NCBI GenBank assembly: GCA_937888635.1
Contig: CALARG010000004.1
Span: 9,013-73,012, forward strand
Direction: 5' to 3'
DNA from: an uncultured Alphaproteobacteria bacterium
GTDB lineage: Bacteria > Pseudomonadota > Alphaproteobacteria > Rs-D84
Length of the DNA stretch: 64,000 bases
Made by a program: the position numbers and the translations under genes. Below are positions 43,496 through 52,277 of this stretch, piece by piece. A model generated the notes under the pieces. That model made no database searches. It was not told the origin of the DNA and was given only the letters and a program-made list of their open reading frames with translations. Position 1 is the stretch's first letter. Each line of letters begins with the position of its first letter.

Positions 43496-45144
43496 TGCTT
43501 TAACAATGTTTTTGCCATTGTTATAGATTCAGGCGTTATTTCAGCACCACTGATTATTCGTGCGATTTCATTTATGCGTTCGTCAGATTTTATTTCGCAT
43601 ACACTGGTTGTGGTTTTTTCATCGTGAACCGACTTTGATATTTTAAAGTGCCGGTCAGCAAAGCCTGCAACCTGGGCAGAATGCGTTATAACCAATGCCT
43701 GGGATTGGTGCGCCAGACGATTAAGGCGCGCCCCGACCGCAGACGCAGTGGCACCACTGATACCGGTATCAATTTCATCAAAAACAAACGAACACATATC
43801 GTCTGTGCCGGTTAAAACAACACGCATTGCCAGCATTAAACGCGCCAATTCACCACCTGATGCCGCCCGATGCAGGGGCGCAAATGGCGAACCAGGATTT
43901 GTCTTTATCATAAATGTAATGTCGTCCGTACCGGTTGATGATGCATCAGTTGCGTTGATTTCAACCATAAAATCAGCAGACCCCAGTTTTAAATCAGGCA
44001 ATTCACGCAGTAATGCATCGCGCAATATATTGGCGCCATGGACGCGCGCATTATGCAATTGTGTGGCAGATGCATCAAAATCAGCCCGCGCCACCTTTAA
44101 CGCGGCAGATAATTTTTGTAATTGCGCATCCGAATTATCAATCGCATCAAGTTGTGCAGACATTTTTTCCAGTAATGCCGGCAGTTCGTCCGCAGGCGTG
44201 CGATGTTTGCGTGACGCAGCACGAATTGCGAACAGTCGTTCTTCTATTGCGTCCATGTCATCCATATCGGATACTTCGGCGGTTAATGAATCAGATATTT
44301 GCGCAACGGTTTCTGCAATCTGGTACAATTTATCAATTTGTTCTGAATACGGGTTTTCATCGCCTTTGATTCTTTGTAATATGTGTGCGACCGCAAACAG
44401 TTGCGAATCAATTGAATTGCCACGCGGCGATAGGGCCTGTTGAGCCTCGGTCAAAATGGCGGCGTTTTTTTCGGCATTCATCATATTGGCGCGACGGGTT
44501 GCCAGTTCTTCTTCTTCGCCGGGTTGAACATTCAGATTACGCAATTCTGCGACATTGTGTTCTAAAAATTCGCGTTCAGATTCACTGCGTGCCAGCATTT
44601 CTTGCAACTGGGCCAATTGTTTTTTTGTTGTGTTATATAGCGAATATTTTTCTTTAACTTGTTCCAACAACTGTTTGTAATCAGGTATATTATTTTGCAA
44701 AAACAAATCCAGCGTCGGACGGTGCGTTGACTGATTTAACAATGTATGATTTGCAAATTGGCCATGTATTTCAACCAAACTGTCGCCAACCGACTTTAAT
44801 GTCTTTACAGACACCGGCACATCATTAATCCACGCCCTGCTTTTACCATCGGCTGACAATGTACGACGCAGAATCAGACCGTCTGAACAATCAATATCAT
44901 TTTCTGCCAATATGTTTTTAACCGCGTTTGGCACCATATCAAATTCAGCCGTTGCAGACGCTGTGTCGCAACCGTGGCGTACCAACCCCGCATCAGAACG
45001 CGCGCCCAACGCCAGCGACAGCGCATCCATCAAAATACTTTTGCCCGCACCCGTTTCCCCGGTCAGCACATTCAGTCCCGCACCGAATTCCAGATTCAGT
45101 TTTTCAATTAAAACAATATTTGAAATATTTAAACCAACTAACAT
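43492..45144 (-). CDS. recN: DNA repair protein RecN
   Basis: 550 aa SMC-like ATPase, normal length. The N-terminal head carries Walker A (LTGETGAGKSILMDALSLALG, about residues 28-48), a central coiled coil spans about 150-380, and the C-terminal head has the signature SGGELARLMLAMRVVL and Walker B FDEIDTGISG. RecN is recruited early to double-strand breaks and aids recombinational repair. The ATG lies six bases after TATAAT, so a leaderless mRNA is likely. It sits downstream of the AddA genes on the same strand, making a double-strand-break repair group. Confidence 0.96.
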   Translation of the reverse strand: MLVGLNISNIVLIEKLNLEFGAGLNVLTGETGAGKSILMDALSLALGARSDAGLVRHGCDTASATAEFDMVPNAVKNILAENDIDCSDGLILRRTLSADGKSRAWINDVPVSVKTLKSVGDSLVEIHGQFANHTLLNQSTHRPTLDLFLQNNIPDYKQLLEQVKEKYSLYNTTKKQLAQLQEMLARSESEREFLEHNVAELRNLNVQPGEEEELATRRANMMNAEKNAAILTEAQQALSPRGNSIDSQLFAVAHILQRIKGDENPYSEQIDKLYQIAETVAQISDSLTAEVSDMDDMDAIEERLFAIRAASRKHRTPADELPALLEKMSAQLDAIDNSDAQLQKLSAALKVARADFDASATQLHNARVHGANILRDALLRELPDLKLGSADFMVEINATDASSTGTDDITFMIKTNPGSPFAPLHRAASGGELARLMLAMRVVLTGTDDMCSFVFDEIDTGISGATASAVGARLNRLAHQSQALVITHSAQVAGFADRHFKISKSVHDEKTTTSVCEIKSDERINEIARIISGAEITPESITMAKTLLKQ

Positions 45145-45150
45145 GCCTGG

Positions 45151-45156
45151 ATTATA
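45151..45156 (-). promoter_or_regulatory. -10 box (TATAAT) of recN, leaderless geometry
   Basis: Reverse-strand TATAAT at 45156-45151, then CCAGGC and the ATG at 45144. The -35 is weak (TGGAAA-like, about 17-18 bp away). The GGCTATAATC context is the same as at the AbiEii-like gene. Confidence 0.55.
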
Positions 45157-45166
45157 GCCATTTTAC

Positions 45167-45607
45167 TTATATTTTTTCCAGCGAAAAATCATGCGTCCAT
45201 AAAATATAGCCTTTGATTGCATAATCCGGATAAACCGCATGCAACAAGGCGATATATTCGCGAACCTGGAAAATATATTTGTCGCGATTAATCGTTTTGT
45301 CTATGTCTGTTTTATAATCCAGCACAGACACCGTCTTGTCTGATGCGTTTACAACCAATCGGTCAATGCGACGACTGATAAAACGCCCTTTTATCGTGCC
45401 GGCAATTGGAACCTCGGTTTTGGCAGATACGCAAAAGAAAGGCAGCAATTCGGATTTTGCAGAAATACGCGCAACCACATCTGGGTCGCCCGATGTTTTA
45501 TCGGCTTCAATCATGACCCGTTGCAATCTTTTATGCATTTGGGTGCCGGCATCGGTTGCAAAACGCGTGCGTTCACACTGATTTAAAATGTCATGCAATG
45601 TCTTCAT
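45167..45607 (-). CDS. AddA nuclease domain as a separate protein
   Basis: 146 aa. The sequence corresponds to the C-terminal PD-(D/E)xK nuclease of AddA/RecB-type enzymes: DAGTQMHKRLQRVM (the GTxxHxxLQ motif), RFISRRIDRLVV (conserved Asp), VLDYKTD (the DYK catalytic triad part) and FQVREYIALLHAVYP (QxxxYxxL motif). It starts within the last 17 bases of the helicase gene in another frame. AGGAT 7-8 nt before the ATG is a good ribosome site. It may be a real split subunit made by coupled translation; a frameshift in an ancestral single gene is the alternative. Confidence 0.8.
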   Translation of the reverse strand: MKTLHDILNQCERTRFATDAGTQMHKRLQRVMIEADKTSGDPDVVARISAKSELLPFFCVSAKTEVPIAGTIKGRFISRRIDRLVVNASDKTVSVLDYKTDIDKTINRDKYIFQVREYIALLHAVYPDYAIKGYILWTHDFSLEKI

Positions 45608-48209
45608 TTGTTATCCTGATAAATTCTGGGGCGTCAGAGCCTGCAAAAACACGCCATAATTGGGTGTGCCATGCGTTTTCTGGGGCGTTCTTGTGCGGCG
45701 TATAGCCATATATATACAATTCGTCACGCGCACGTGTCATTGCCACATACAGCAAACGATAATATTCTGCCATACGCACATGCATTAAGTTGTCGCGTGC
45801 ATCGGCAGATTCACCAACCTGGGCCCCACGCGGTGTCCACAACCATACAGGCATATCATTGCGCGATTCAATCGGCAATATATTTTCAGACTTTGGCGTG
45901 CGCACGGTGTCAATCAAGAACACAACACGCGATTCCAGCCCCTTGCTGCCGTGTACGGTCACAATACGAACGCCGGCGGACGCGTCCATGTCGCGCTTTA
46001 TCTCGCTGGCACCGGTTATAAACCATTTTAAGAAATGATGCAAAGTTCCGGGCTGGGTTCGTTCGTACGACAAGCATATTGTCATAAATTCTTCCAGCGG
46101 ATCAATTACCTGATCGCCCAGGGCCGAAATAAATTTATGACGCGTATCATTTGTGCTTAGCACATACGAAAAGAATGTATAGGCGGACGCCGTTTCGGAC
46201 AAATTCTTGATATCTGTTAGTTGTTTGTAAATATCGGGTCGTTCGTTTTCTAAGATTTCAAAAACAGTTATTGGGGTTGCGGCTTTATCTTCGCGTTTGC
46301 GCGCACTGTTTATGTCATTTTTTATTTTGCACAAATCAAAAATATCATGTTCGGTCAAATAGAAAAAAGGACTTTTTAATACACAACATAAACTAAAATC
46401 ATCCGTCGGATTCAGGCACCAACGAACCAGATTTAACATGTCACGAATGGCCGGATAGTTTGGCAAAACGATGCGGTCACTGCCCGCAACATCTATGCCG
46501 CGTTTTTTCAACTGATAAATCAGAGGCGCCGCCATCGGGTTGCGCTGTTGCACCAACACCATAATATCGCCGGCCGTGTATTTGCCAGAATCAATTAACA
46601 TCTTTATTCTGTCGGCAATTGTGGCCGCATATTGATCAATCGTTGTGTCGGCGTCTTGTTTTGCGGTCAACGCATGTAATTCAACAGCGCCAGGCGCATC
46701 AATACGAAAGCATTTGTGCGGATTGTTTGCAAAATCAGATATCGCAATTACCGTATCATCTGCAAAGAAACGATCAACGGTATTTAATACCGGTAAAGCA
46801 GAGCGAAAACTCTGTGCCAGGGGCACTTCACGAATGGTACGCACATTGTTTTCAATTTGTTTAGATATAACTTCGCGACTGTACGCAAATGCCGCAGGAT
46901 CTGCACCCTGAAAGCCGTAAATTGACTGTTTAGTATCACCAACAACAAACAGCGAATGCGGCATATCGCCCGTGTCACCTTCGGTAAAAAAGTCACCAGA
47001 CAGCATTCGCAATATATCCCATTGTAATGGCGATGTGTCCTGGGCTTCGTCCACCAAAATATGCGACAGCGACACATCCAATTGAGACAACACCCACCCC
47101 ATTGTTTCACGATTAGAAAACAATTTACGGGTATAAAGTATCAAATCTTCAAAATCCAGCAGATTGCGCGCACGTTTTTCATCCCTGTATCGCGTTGCAA
47201 ACGCTGCGGACAAATCAAATAAAGCCATCGTGTCCGCAAACACCAAAGCGTTGGTATTATACAGATTTTGGTCGTATACACGCTGTTGCTCGGCGGACAA
47301 ATATTCTTTTTTTGAAACGACGGATTTTTTGTTGCCTTCGGCCGTTAAGTATGCAGATTTATATTCTTCAAAATCTATTGTTTTATCAATATACTGTTTT
47401 GTTAGATTAATAATTTCCGTTAAGTACTTTGCCGGCTTTTTTGATGTTTTTTGTTCATCAGATGCTAAATCTATGATTTTTTGCAACAAAACTGGGTCAG
47501 CCACAGTATTTTTTGCCGAATCTATATTTAAAAACTTTTTAGTTGTATCAATAAAGTATTCGCGATATTTAACAATGTTTTCAATTTGAAAAAAATGTTT
47601 ATATTGCGCGCTTAATATCGCCAACAGGTCAGTCATATATGTTTCAGAAACACGACCGACAATATGCGCAAAGGCATCATAAACACGACCGTCTGAAGTT
47701 GGGGAATTTATCAGTTTATCAAACGCATCTTGCAATAATATGCGTTGAGCACTGTCGGACACCAGTAACCATGATGGCGATACGCCCGCCTCTATCGGGA
47801 AACGATGCAATATTTCTTCACAAAAACCGTGAAGAGTTTTTATTTTTAGCATTTCAGGCGCATCAATATATCGGAAAAATATTTCACGCGCATGCGCAAT
47901 GTCTGAATCTGTTATCGGGCGCGACAATGCAACCCCGTCCAGCATTTCTGCCAATTCATCATCAGATGCCAGCGCCCATTTTCGCAATGCGACCAATATA
48001 CGATTACGCATCTCGCCCGCCCCGGCATTGGTGTATGTCAGGCACAATATTCCCGTAGCCGCACAATCAGGACTGCGAAATAAAATACGCAGTAAACGCT
48101 GGACCAGGACACTGGTTTTACCGGTACCTGCATTTGCCTGGACCCATACATTCTCGCGCGGGTTGGCCGCACAATCTTGTTCAGGGGAAAGAGTGTGTTT
48201 TTTTGTCAT
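45591..48209 (-). CDS. addA: AddA-type double-strand-break repair helicase (helicase part)
   Basis: 872 aa UvrD-like superfamily 1A helicase. Visible motifs are Walker A (ANAGTGKTSVLVQRLLR, about residues 25-41), motif II (LVDEAQDTSPLQWDIL), motif III (VVGDTKQSIYGFQGADP), motif V (VRIVTVHGSKGLESRVVFLID) and motif VI (YVAMTRARDELYIYG). AddAB resects double-strand ends for RecA loading. Complete AddA is normally about 1150 aa with a fused nuclease; here the nuclease lies in the overlapping next gene. addB, often just upstream, is absent: the divergent gene at 48301 is unrelated. AAGGG precedes the ATG. Confidence 0.92.
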   Translation of the reverse strand: MTKKHTLSPEQDCAANPRENVWVQANAGTGKTSVLVQRLLRILFRSPDCAATGILCLTYTNAGAGEMRNRILVALRKWALASDDELAEMLDGVALSRPITDSDIAHAREIFFRYIDAPEMLKIKTLHGFCEEILHRFPIEAGVSPSWLLVSDSAQRILLQDAFDKLINSPTSDGRVYDAFAHIVGRVSETYMTDLLAILSAQYKHFFQIENIVKYREYFIDTTKKFLNIDSAKNTVADPVLLQKIIDLASDEQKTSKKPAKYLTEIINLTKQYIDKTIDFEEYKSAYLTAEGNKKSVVSKKEYLSAEQQRVYDQNLYNTNALVFADTMALFDLSAAFATRYRDEKRARNLLDFEDLILYTRKLFSNRETMGWVLSQLDVSLSHILVDEAQDTSPLQWDILRMLSGDFFTEGDTGDMPHSLFVVGDTKQSIYGFQGADPAAFAYSREVISKQIENNVRTIREVPLAQSFRSALPVLNTVDRFFADDTVIAISDFANNPHKCFRIDAPGAVELHALTAKQDADTTIDQYAATIADRIKMLIDSGKYTAGDIMVLVQQRNPMAAPLIYQLKKRGIDVAGSDRIVLPNYPAIRDMLNLVRWCLNPTDDFSLCCVLKSPFFYLTEHDIFDLCKIKNDINSARKREDKAATPITVFEILENERPDIYKQLTDIKNLSETASAYTFFSYVLSTNDTRHKFISALGDQVIDPLEEFMTICLSYERTQPGTLHHFLKWFITGASEIKRDMDASAGVRIVTVHGSKGLESRVVFLIDTVRTPKSENILPIESRNDMPVWLWTPRGAQVGESADARDNLMHVRMAEYYRLLYVAMTRARDELYIYGYTPHKNAPENAWHTQLWRVFAGSDAPEFIRITNEDIA

Positions 48210-48300
48210 TTCTGCCCTTGCATTATCAATTAGATTTTAGTATAAATCCAAAAGAACTGCAAGATTTATAAAATCAGCATGTCTATAGGGGAGAAAGGAA

Positions 48301-50226
48301 ATGGAAATCACACAAACTTGGCTAATTATCAGCAGTATTTTCGCAGGATTATTTTTTATTACACTGATGGTTTTGTTCTTTGTTTCGCGCAAAACACAAA
48401 AGGTTATGCAATCATTGCTGACCATTATAACACGACCAGAGCGCGCAAAAATCGCCGATGCAACCCGGGTACTAAATACCATTTTAGCCGATGAAATTTA
48501 CAAAATTGAACAAAGTTTCCAGACAATGCGCGACACGCTGAATGCGCAAATCGCATCTGCAGATGAATTAAAAAAAATATTGGGCGAACAAAATGAAAAA
48601 TTAGTCACATTGGCAGATGACGCAACAAAAAAACTGGCCAATATGTCGGGGCGTTTGGACAACACAGTTGCAGGACTGGGGAACATTGTGGAATCTCAAT
48701 CATGGAAGGATGTAGAAAATTCAACAGACCGATTCAGCAATACTGTAAACGATCTGTTGGGGCGGATTGATGGCACCAGCCAAGATGTGACAGAACGCAC
48801 AACACAAATACAGACACAGATTGATTCTTGGATTGAAAGCGAAAAGGAATTATCTGCACATCTGAAAAACGAATTTAGCAATAACGAACAACAGATGAAG
48901 ACAATTATCGGCGAGGCTGAAAATACACAAAACAAATTGTCTGAATTGGCAAAATCTACGACCGACGGATTTAATGAGGTAAAGACAGCCGCCGCAAACT
49001 ATGAAGATATTATGGTGCGCAACGACAGATTGCTGGATGGGTATCTGGAAAAACTGGATTTGTTCGGCAAACAATCCAAGAAGCAACTGACAGGCCAGAT
49101 GAACACATTAACAAATACTGCAAATGTTGTTGCCGGACAGGTACGATTGGCCGAGTCTTCTATTGACAAACAAACACAGCGACTGACAGACGCGGTTGAA
49201 ACATTGATGTCTTCGGCGACAGCCACAGAAAATTCAGTTCGCGGAATATCATCGGAATTGGCAACGCTGACCAACAGATTTGATGGCGAAATTAAGGAAT
49301 TTGCAACAGGCGTTGTATCAGAATTAAAGACTGTGTCTGGCGTTGCAAACGCAACACTGGAAAACACCAAAACCGCGGCAAGTGCGTTCAGTGAATCCGT
49401 CAAGGCGATGGCAACAGGCGTGCGCGAAACACTGATTGAAATGAATACTGCGCACACACAATTGTCGGGACAATCGGCGAATCTGATTAAGATGTCAAAT
49501 GACACAACCGCACAATTGCAACCGCTGTCCGCGCTGATTGAACGGTATTATTCCGCCCTGCCCGACCTGTCACGCGGCAGTGTAGAAGCCAGTGCAACAT
49601 TGGAAAAAATTGTCACCAGTTTGAATGAAAAACTGAATCTGATGAATGCGACGGTTGCAGAATCTACGACTGCGATTTCTGAATCTGCGGTAAAATTAGA
49701 AGATTTGGCCGGCGCATCGCGTCAGCAAATGATTGATTTGATGTCTGACTATGCCAAGGCGGTAAATACAATGCAGACATTAAATAAACAGATGATGGTC
49801 GCGCGCGCGTCTGCGCCAATGGACGCAATCAAAACCGCCCCAACAGAAATCTTTGGCCATGTCAGCGGACAAGATTTTCTGAACCAAAGCGAAAAAATGT
49901 TTGATAAATTGCATGAACTGTCCATGGATTTAACACGGGCGGTTGGCGCAGAAATACCAGATGTTGTGTGGAAAAAATACCACAGTGGTGACAAAACAAT
50001 CTTTTCAAAATGGTTGGCCAAGATGCTGAATGCGGCAGAAAAGAAGCAAGTGCGCGATATGATGAAGAACGACGCCGTATTTCGTTCCCAGGCCACACAA
50101 TTTGTTCGCAGTTTTGACAAGATTTTAACCGGCGCACAACAAACAGACGCGCCTGACAAAACATCTGCAACATTAATCAAGACCGAACCAGGTCAGATAT
50201 ATATAATATTGAAGAATTATGTCTAA
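48301..50226 (+). CDS. Membrane-anchored long coiled-coil protein
   Basis: 641 aa. One N-terminal membrane helix (about 7-29, followed by KTQK) is followed by a very long helical, Thr/Ala/Asn/Glu-rich region (about 60-520), probably coiled coil with a methyl-accepting-protein-like composition. A compact C-terminal domain covers about 530-641 (FLNQSEKMFDKLHELSMDLTRAVGAEIPDVVWKKYHSGDKTIF...). Similar C-terminal sequences occur in uncharacterised alphaproteobacterial proteins; function unknown. It is not RmuC, since that nuclease core is missing. GGGGAGAAAGGA precedes the ATG. It is divergent from addA and ends at a terminator. Confidence 0.75.
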   Translation: MEITQTWLIISSIFAGLFFITLMVLFFVSRKTQKVMQSLLTIITRPERAKIADATRVLNTILADEIYKIEQSFQTMRDTLNAQIASADELKKILGEQNEKLVTLADDATKKLANMSGRLDNTVAGLGNIVESQSWKDVENSTDRFSNTVNDLLGRIDGTSQDVTERTTQIQTQIDSWIESEKELSAHLKNEFSNNEQQMKTIIGEAENTQNKLSELAKSTTDGFNEVKTAAANYEDIMVRNDRLLDGYLEKLDLFGKQSKKQLTGQMNTLTNTANVVAGQVRLAESSIDKQTQRLTDAVETLMSSATATENSVRGISSELATLTNRFDGEIKEFATGVVSELKTVSGVANATLENTKTAASAFSESVKAMATGVRETLIEMNTAHTQLSGQSANLIKMSNDTTAQLQPLSALIERYYSALPDLSRGSVEASATLEKIVTSLNEKLNLMNATVAESTTAISESAVKLEDLAGASRQQMIDLMSDYAKAVNTMQTLNKQMMVARASAPMDAIKTAPTEIFGHVSGQDFLNQSEKMFDKLHELSMDLTRAVGAEIPDVVWKKYHSGDKTIFSKWLAKMLNAAEKKQVRDMMKNDAVFRSQATQFVRSFDKILTGAQQTDAPDKTSATLIKTEPGQIYIILKNYV

Positions 50227-50229
50227 ATA

Positions 50230-50256
50230 CCCCGCCCAATGTGGCGGTTTTTTTAT
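50230..50256 (+). terminator. Rho-independent terminator after 50226
   Basis: CCGCC/GGCGG stem (50232-50236 with 50243-50247) and a run of seven T. Confidence 0.8.
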
Positions 50257-50281
50257 TATGATAATATTTCTATATTTACAA

Positions 50282-50311
50282 TTGACACAGCCCGGGAACT
50301 TTTGTTAAAAT
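50282..50311 (+). promoter_or_regulatory. Putative sigma-70 promoter for a structured transcript
   Basis: TTGACA (50282-50287), an 18-bp spacer and TAAAAT (50306-50311). Transcription should begin near 50318, more than 320 bp before the next protein start. Confidence 0.6.
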
Positions 50312-50317
50312 AATCAT

Positions 50318-50535
50318 GTCGCGATGTGTTGTCGTGATGGGGTGTAGTGACCTCTGCCATAGCGTCGGAATACATACTTGTGGCGCATATTATGCGCTGT
50401 TTTTATTATAAGACCGACGAAAAACTCCTGATCCCGGGTCAGGAGGGTTGCGAATATAATGAATAAGCACACAATTCTATGGATTGTCACTAACCTCCTG
50501 ACCACTTTGAATTTAATTCTGGTGGTTTTTTTTGT
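50318..50535 (+). ncRNA. Candidate structured RNA / attenuator leader
   Basis: No ORF with a ribosome site. The segment has a terminator-like hairpin GCGCAT/ATGCGC plus GTTTTT (50383-50404), enclosed by CGTCGG (50363-50368) pairing with CCGACG near 50412. Two mutually exclusive hairpins follow: CTCCTGA pairs with TCAGGAG (50427-50447), or GGTCAGGAGG pairs with CCTCCTGACC further down (about 50437-50503). It ends with an ACCAC/GTGGT hairpin and eight T (about 50500-50535). This is a plausible small RNA, or a leader controlling the gene at 50640; I do not recognise it as a known RNA family. Confidence 0.45.
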
Positions 50536-50639
50536 TGTGGTGATGCGACCCATTTTAATGACCCGTTGTGGTTATTAAAATACACTCTATTCACAATCCG
50601 CATCACCACCAAGATTTGAACAGAAAGGGAGAGATTCGT
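50536..50639 (+). promoter_or_regulatory. Highly structured 5' region of the gene at 50640
   Basis: GTGGTGATGCG pairs with CGCATCACCAC (an 11-bp arm) around an inner hairpin ATTTTAATGACC / GGTTATTAAAAT. The outer arm ends about 30 bases before the start codon. It may be a cruciform, an mRNA stem or a protein-binding site. Confidence 0.45.
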
Positions 50640-51572
50640 ATGCCATACGATTTTAAGAAATTTATATTTTCCGTATCATTGTGCGCCATGTTGGCGGTCA
50701 ACCCGGTATTGGCAACCGCACCAACAAACGATGAAGACCTGGGCACAACGCATGATGTATATGTTGAATCAACATTAAACCAGGCAACAAATGGTATTGC
50801 GGGTGTCAGTTATGTAAATCGTATGGTAAATGCGGCGGGCAACGCCGCCGATGCGGCCGAAGCACATGCAGCCGCCGCAGGCGCACATGCCTTAAGTGCC
50901 GCCCAATCCGCAGACGAGGCGCACAAGGTTTTGGCAGATAAAGTTAATATTGACCAGGGTGAAAACAAGAAAAATCTGGCCATGGTGACGGATGATAAAG
51001 GGACGGTCTATGCGGGGTATGTTGCGCCAGGTATGATTGCCGACGGTGGCAAGATAGACGATGTTAAAACCAGTCCATATTCAGGTTTTGTTTTATGGAG
51101 TGATCGTGACGGTAATGTGTCATGGAAAACTGTGGATAATGAAGTTCTTGCCAGTGGCGCGGTAACGGCAAGTAGAATTGCCGATGGTGCGGTGGGTGCT
51201 GATAAATTATCTGCTGGTATTCCTGATGATTTTTCTAGTACGGGTTTTTTGGCATATTCTGGCATTGATGGTGATGATAAAGGAGGAATGATATGGCGCC
51301 AGGTTTGGGCCGATGATATTGCCGATAGTGCGGTGACATTAGATAAAATTGCCGCAGAAAAATATGAACAACCCCAAAGCACCGCAGGCACTGATGGTGT
51401 ATTATTAACATGGTCAATGTCCGGCGACACCAATCAGCTTCAATGGCGCAAAATTCGCGCAGGCGATATAGGTGATGGTGCGGTGACGATTGAAAAAACC
51501 GAAGGTGTTGTTGGTATGGTGCCGGTGGGCTCAGCAGACGCCACCACATATGGGCAATTTTGGATTGAATAG
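50640..51572 (+). CDS. Secreted protein with tail-fibre-like GAVT repeats
   Basis: 310 aa from ATG 50640, which has AAGGGAGA upstream and yields a signal peptide (basic MPYDFKK, hydrophobic 9-26, ending LATA); an earlier in-frame ATG lies inside the structured leader. An Ala-rich helix at about 65-105 (NAADAAEAHAAAAGAHALSAAQ) looks like a coiled-coil stalk. Repeats of the type RIADGAVGADKLS, DIADSAVTLDKIA and DIGDGAVTIEK then follow. Such I-x-D-GAVT-x-x-K-I repeats occur in phage tail fibres and trimeric surface fibres. A surface or fibre role is inference. No phage genes are near. Confidence 0.72.
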   Translation: MPYDFKKFIFSVSLCAMLAVNPVLATAPTNDEDLGTTHDVYVESTLNQATNGIAGVSYVNRMVNAAGNAADAAEAHAAAAGAHALSAAQSADEAHKVLADKVNIDQGENKKNLAMVTDDKGTVYAGYVAPGMIADGGKIDDVKTSPYSGFVLWSDRDGNVSWKTVDNEVLASGAVTASRIADGAVGADKLSAGIPDDFSSTGFLAYSGIDGDDKGGMIWRQVWADDIADSAVTLDKIAAEKYEQPQSTAGTDGVLLTWSMSGDTNQLQWRKIRAGDIGDGAVTIEKTEGVVGMVPVGSADATTYGQFWIE

Positions 51573-51631
51573 GTTATGGCAGTGGTTAGTGGTTGAAAAA
51601 TTATATATAACAACAATACAAAAAAATAAAA

Positions 51632-51660
51632 TAAAGGGGGCGGTTTATCGCCCCTTTAAA
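51632..51660. terminator. Bidirectional terminator overlapping the smpB stop codon
   Basis: AAAGGGGGCG / CGCCCCTTT stem (one bulged G) around GTTTAT. The reverse-strand TAA of smpB (51647-51645) lies in the loop, so the stem encodes the last residues of SmpB. Confidence 0.75.
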
Positions 51661-52115
51661 ATTCGTGCCTTGTTTTTATCCCATTCGCGTTGTTTTATTG
51701 TTTCGCGCTTGTCTACCTTGTTCTTACCATAGCCAACGCCCAGCAAAACCTTTAATTTACCCCGATTGTTAAAATATAACTTTAACGGCACAATTGTTGC
51801 GCCTTTTTCCTGTAATTTTCCAATCAGGCGGTTTATTTGATTGCGGTGCAACAACAGTTGGCGACTGCGCCGTTCATCAAAATTTACAATACGCGCCGCC
51901 GTGGGCAGTTTTTGAATTTCAACACCCGCCAGAAACAGATTGTCGCCACGACGCTGAACAAAACCGTCAACAATCGTTACCAGGCCATATCGTATTGATT
52001 TTATTTCAGCCCCGGTTAATGACAAACCAGCCTCTATCGTATCATCAATAGAGTAATTAAATCGCGCCTTGCGATTTTCTGAAACCTGACCTGATTTTAT
52101 AATTTGTCTTGCCAT
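51645..52115 (-). CDS. smpB: SsrA-binding protein SmpB
   Basis: 156 aa, normal length. Family motifs NRKARFNYSIDDTIEAGLSLTGAEIKSIR (in two runs), FLAGVEIQKLP (in place of the usual N-H-x-P-x-R), RSRQLLLHRNQINRLIGK and KLYFNNRGKLKVLLGVGYGKNKVDKRETIKQREWDK are present. SmpB carries tmRNA to stalled ribosomes for trans-translation. No tmRNA gene was recognised beside it. The TAGAAT -10 is only 9 nt before the ATG, so the leader is at most about three bases. Confidence 0.96.
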   Translation of the reverse strand: MARQIIKSGQVSENRKARFNYSIDDTIEAGLSLTGAEIKSIRYGLVTIVDGFVQRRGDNLFLAGVEIQKLPTAARIVNFDERRSRQLLLHRNQINRLIGKLQEKGATIVPLKLYFNNRGKLKVLLGVGYGKNKVDKRETIKQREWDKNKARILKGR

Positions 52116-52124
52116 AATGCGCCA

Positions 52125-52153
52125 ATTCTACAACAAAACCCCAGCAATTGCAA
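52125..52153 (-). promoter_or_regulatory. Promoter of smpB with near-leaderless geometry
   Basis: Reverse strand: TTGCAA (52153-52148), a 17-bp spacer, TAGAAT (52130-52125), then nine bases to the ATG at 52115 with no ribosome site. Confidence 0.6.
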
Positions 52154-52225
52154 ATTTTTAAGTTATTTATCAGATGATTTTTATTCCCCTTGCTTTATGT
52201 CGCCAAAAATGTAAAAATTAAATCA

Positions 52226-52250
52226 GGTTCTTGTTGGATTTATCAGAACC
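52226..52250 (+). promoter_or_regulatory. Hairpin in the 5' region of the cold-shock-domain gene
   Basis: GGTTCT (52226-52231) pairs with AGAACC (52245-52250) around a 13-base loop, 27 nt before the ATG at 52278. Long structured leaders are common for csp mRNAs; a thermosensing role here is inference. Confidence 0.35.
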
Positions 52251-52277
52251 ATAACTGCATAAGGAAAGGATAGGATT

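Noticed and set aside
50316..50411. 31-codon ORF as an ordinary small gene
   Set aside because: It starts four bases after the -10, has no ribosome site and ends past a terminator hairpin; kept only as a possible leader peptide in the finding on this region.
50314..50553. 79-codon reverse ORF over the structured region
   Set aside because: No ribosome site, atypical composition, and it runs through several hairpins and terminator-like T-runs; better explained as non-coding.
51573..52277. Search for tmRNA beside smpB
   Set aside because: No tRNA-like acceptor, CCA-type end or tag-coding piece was recognised on either strand.
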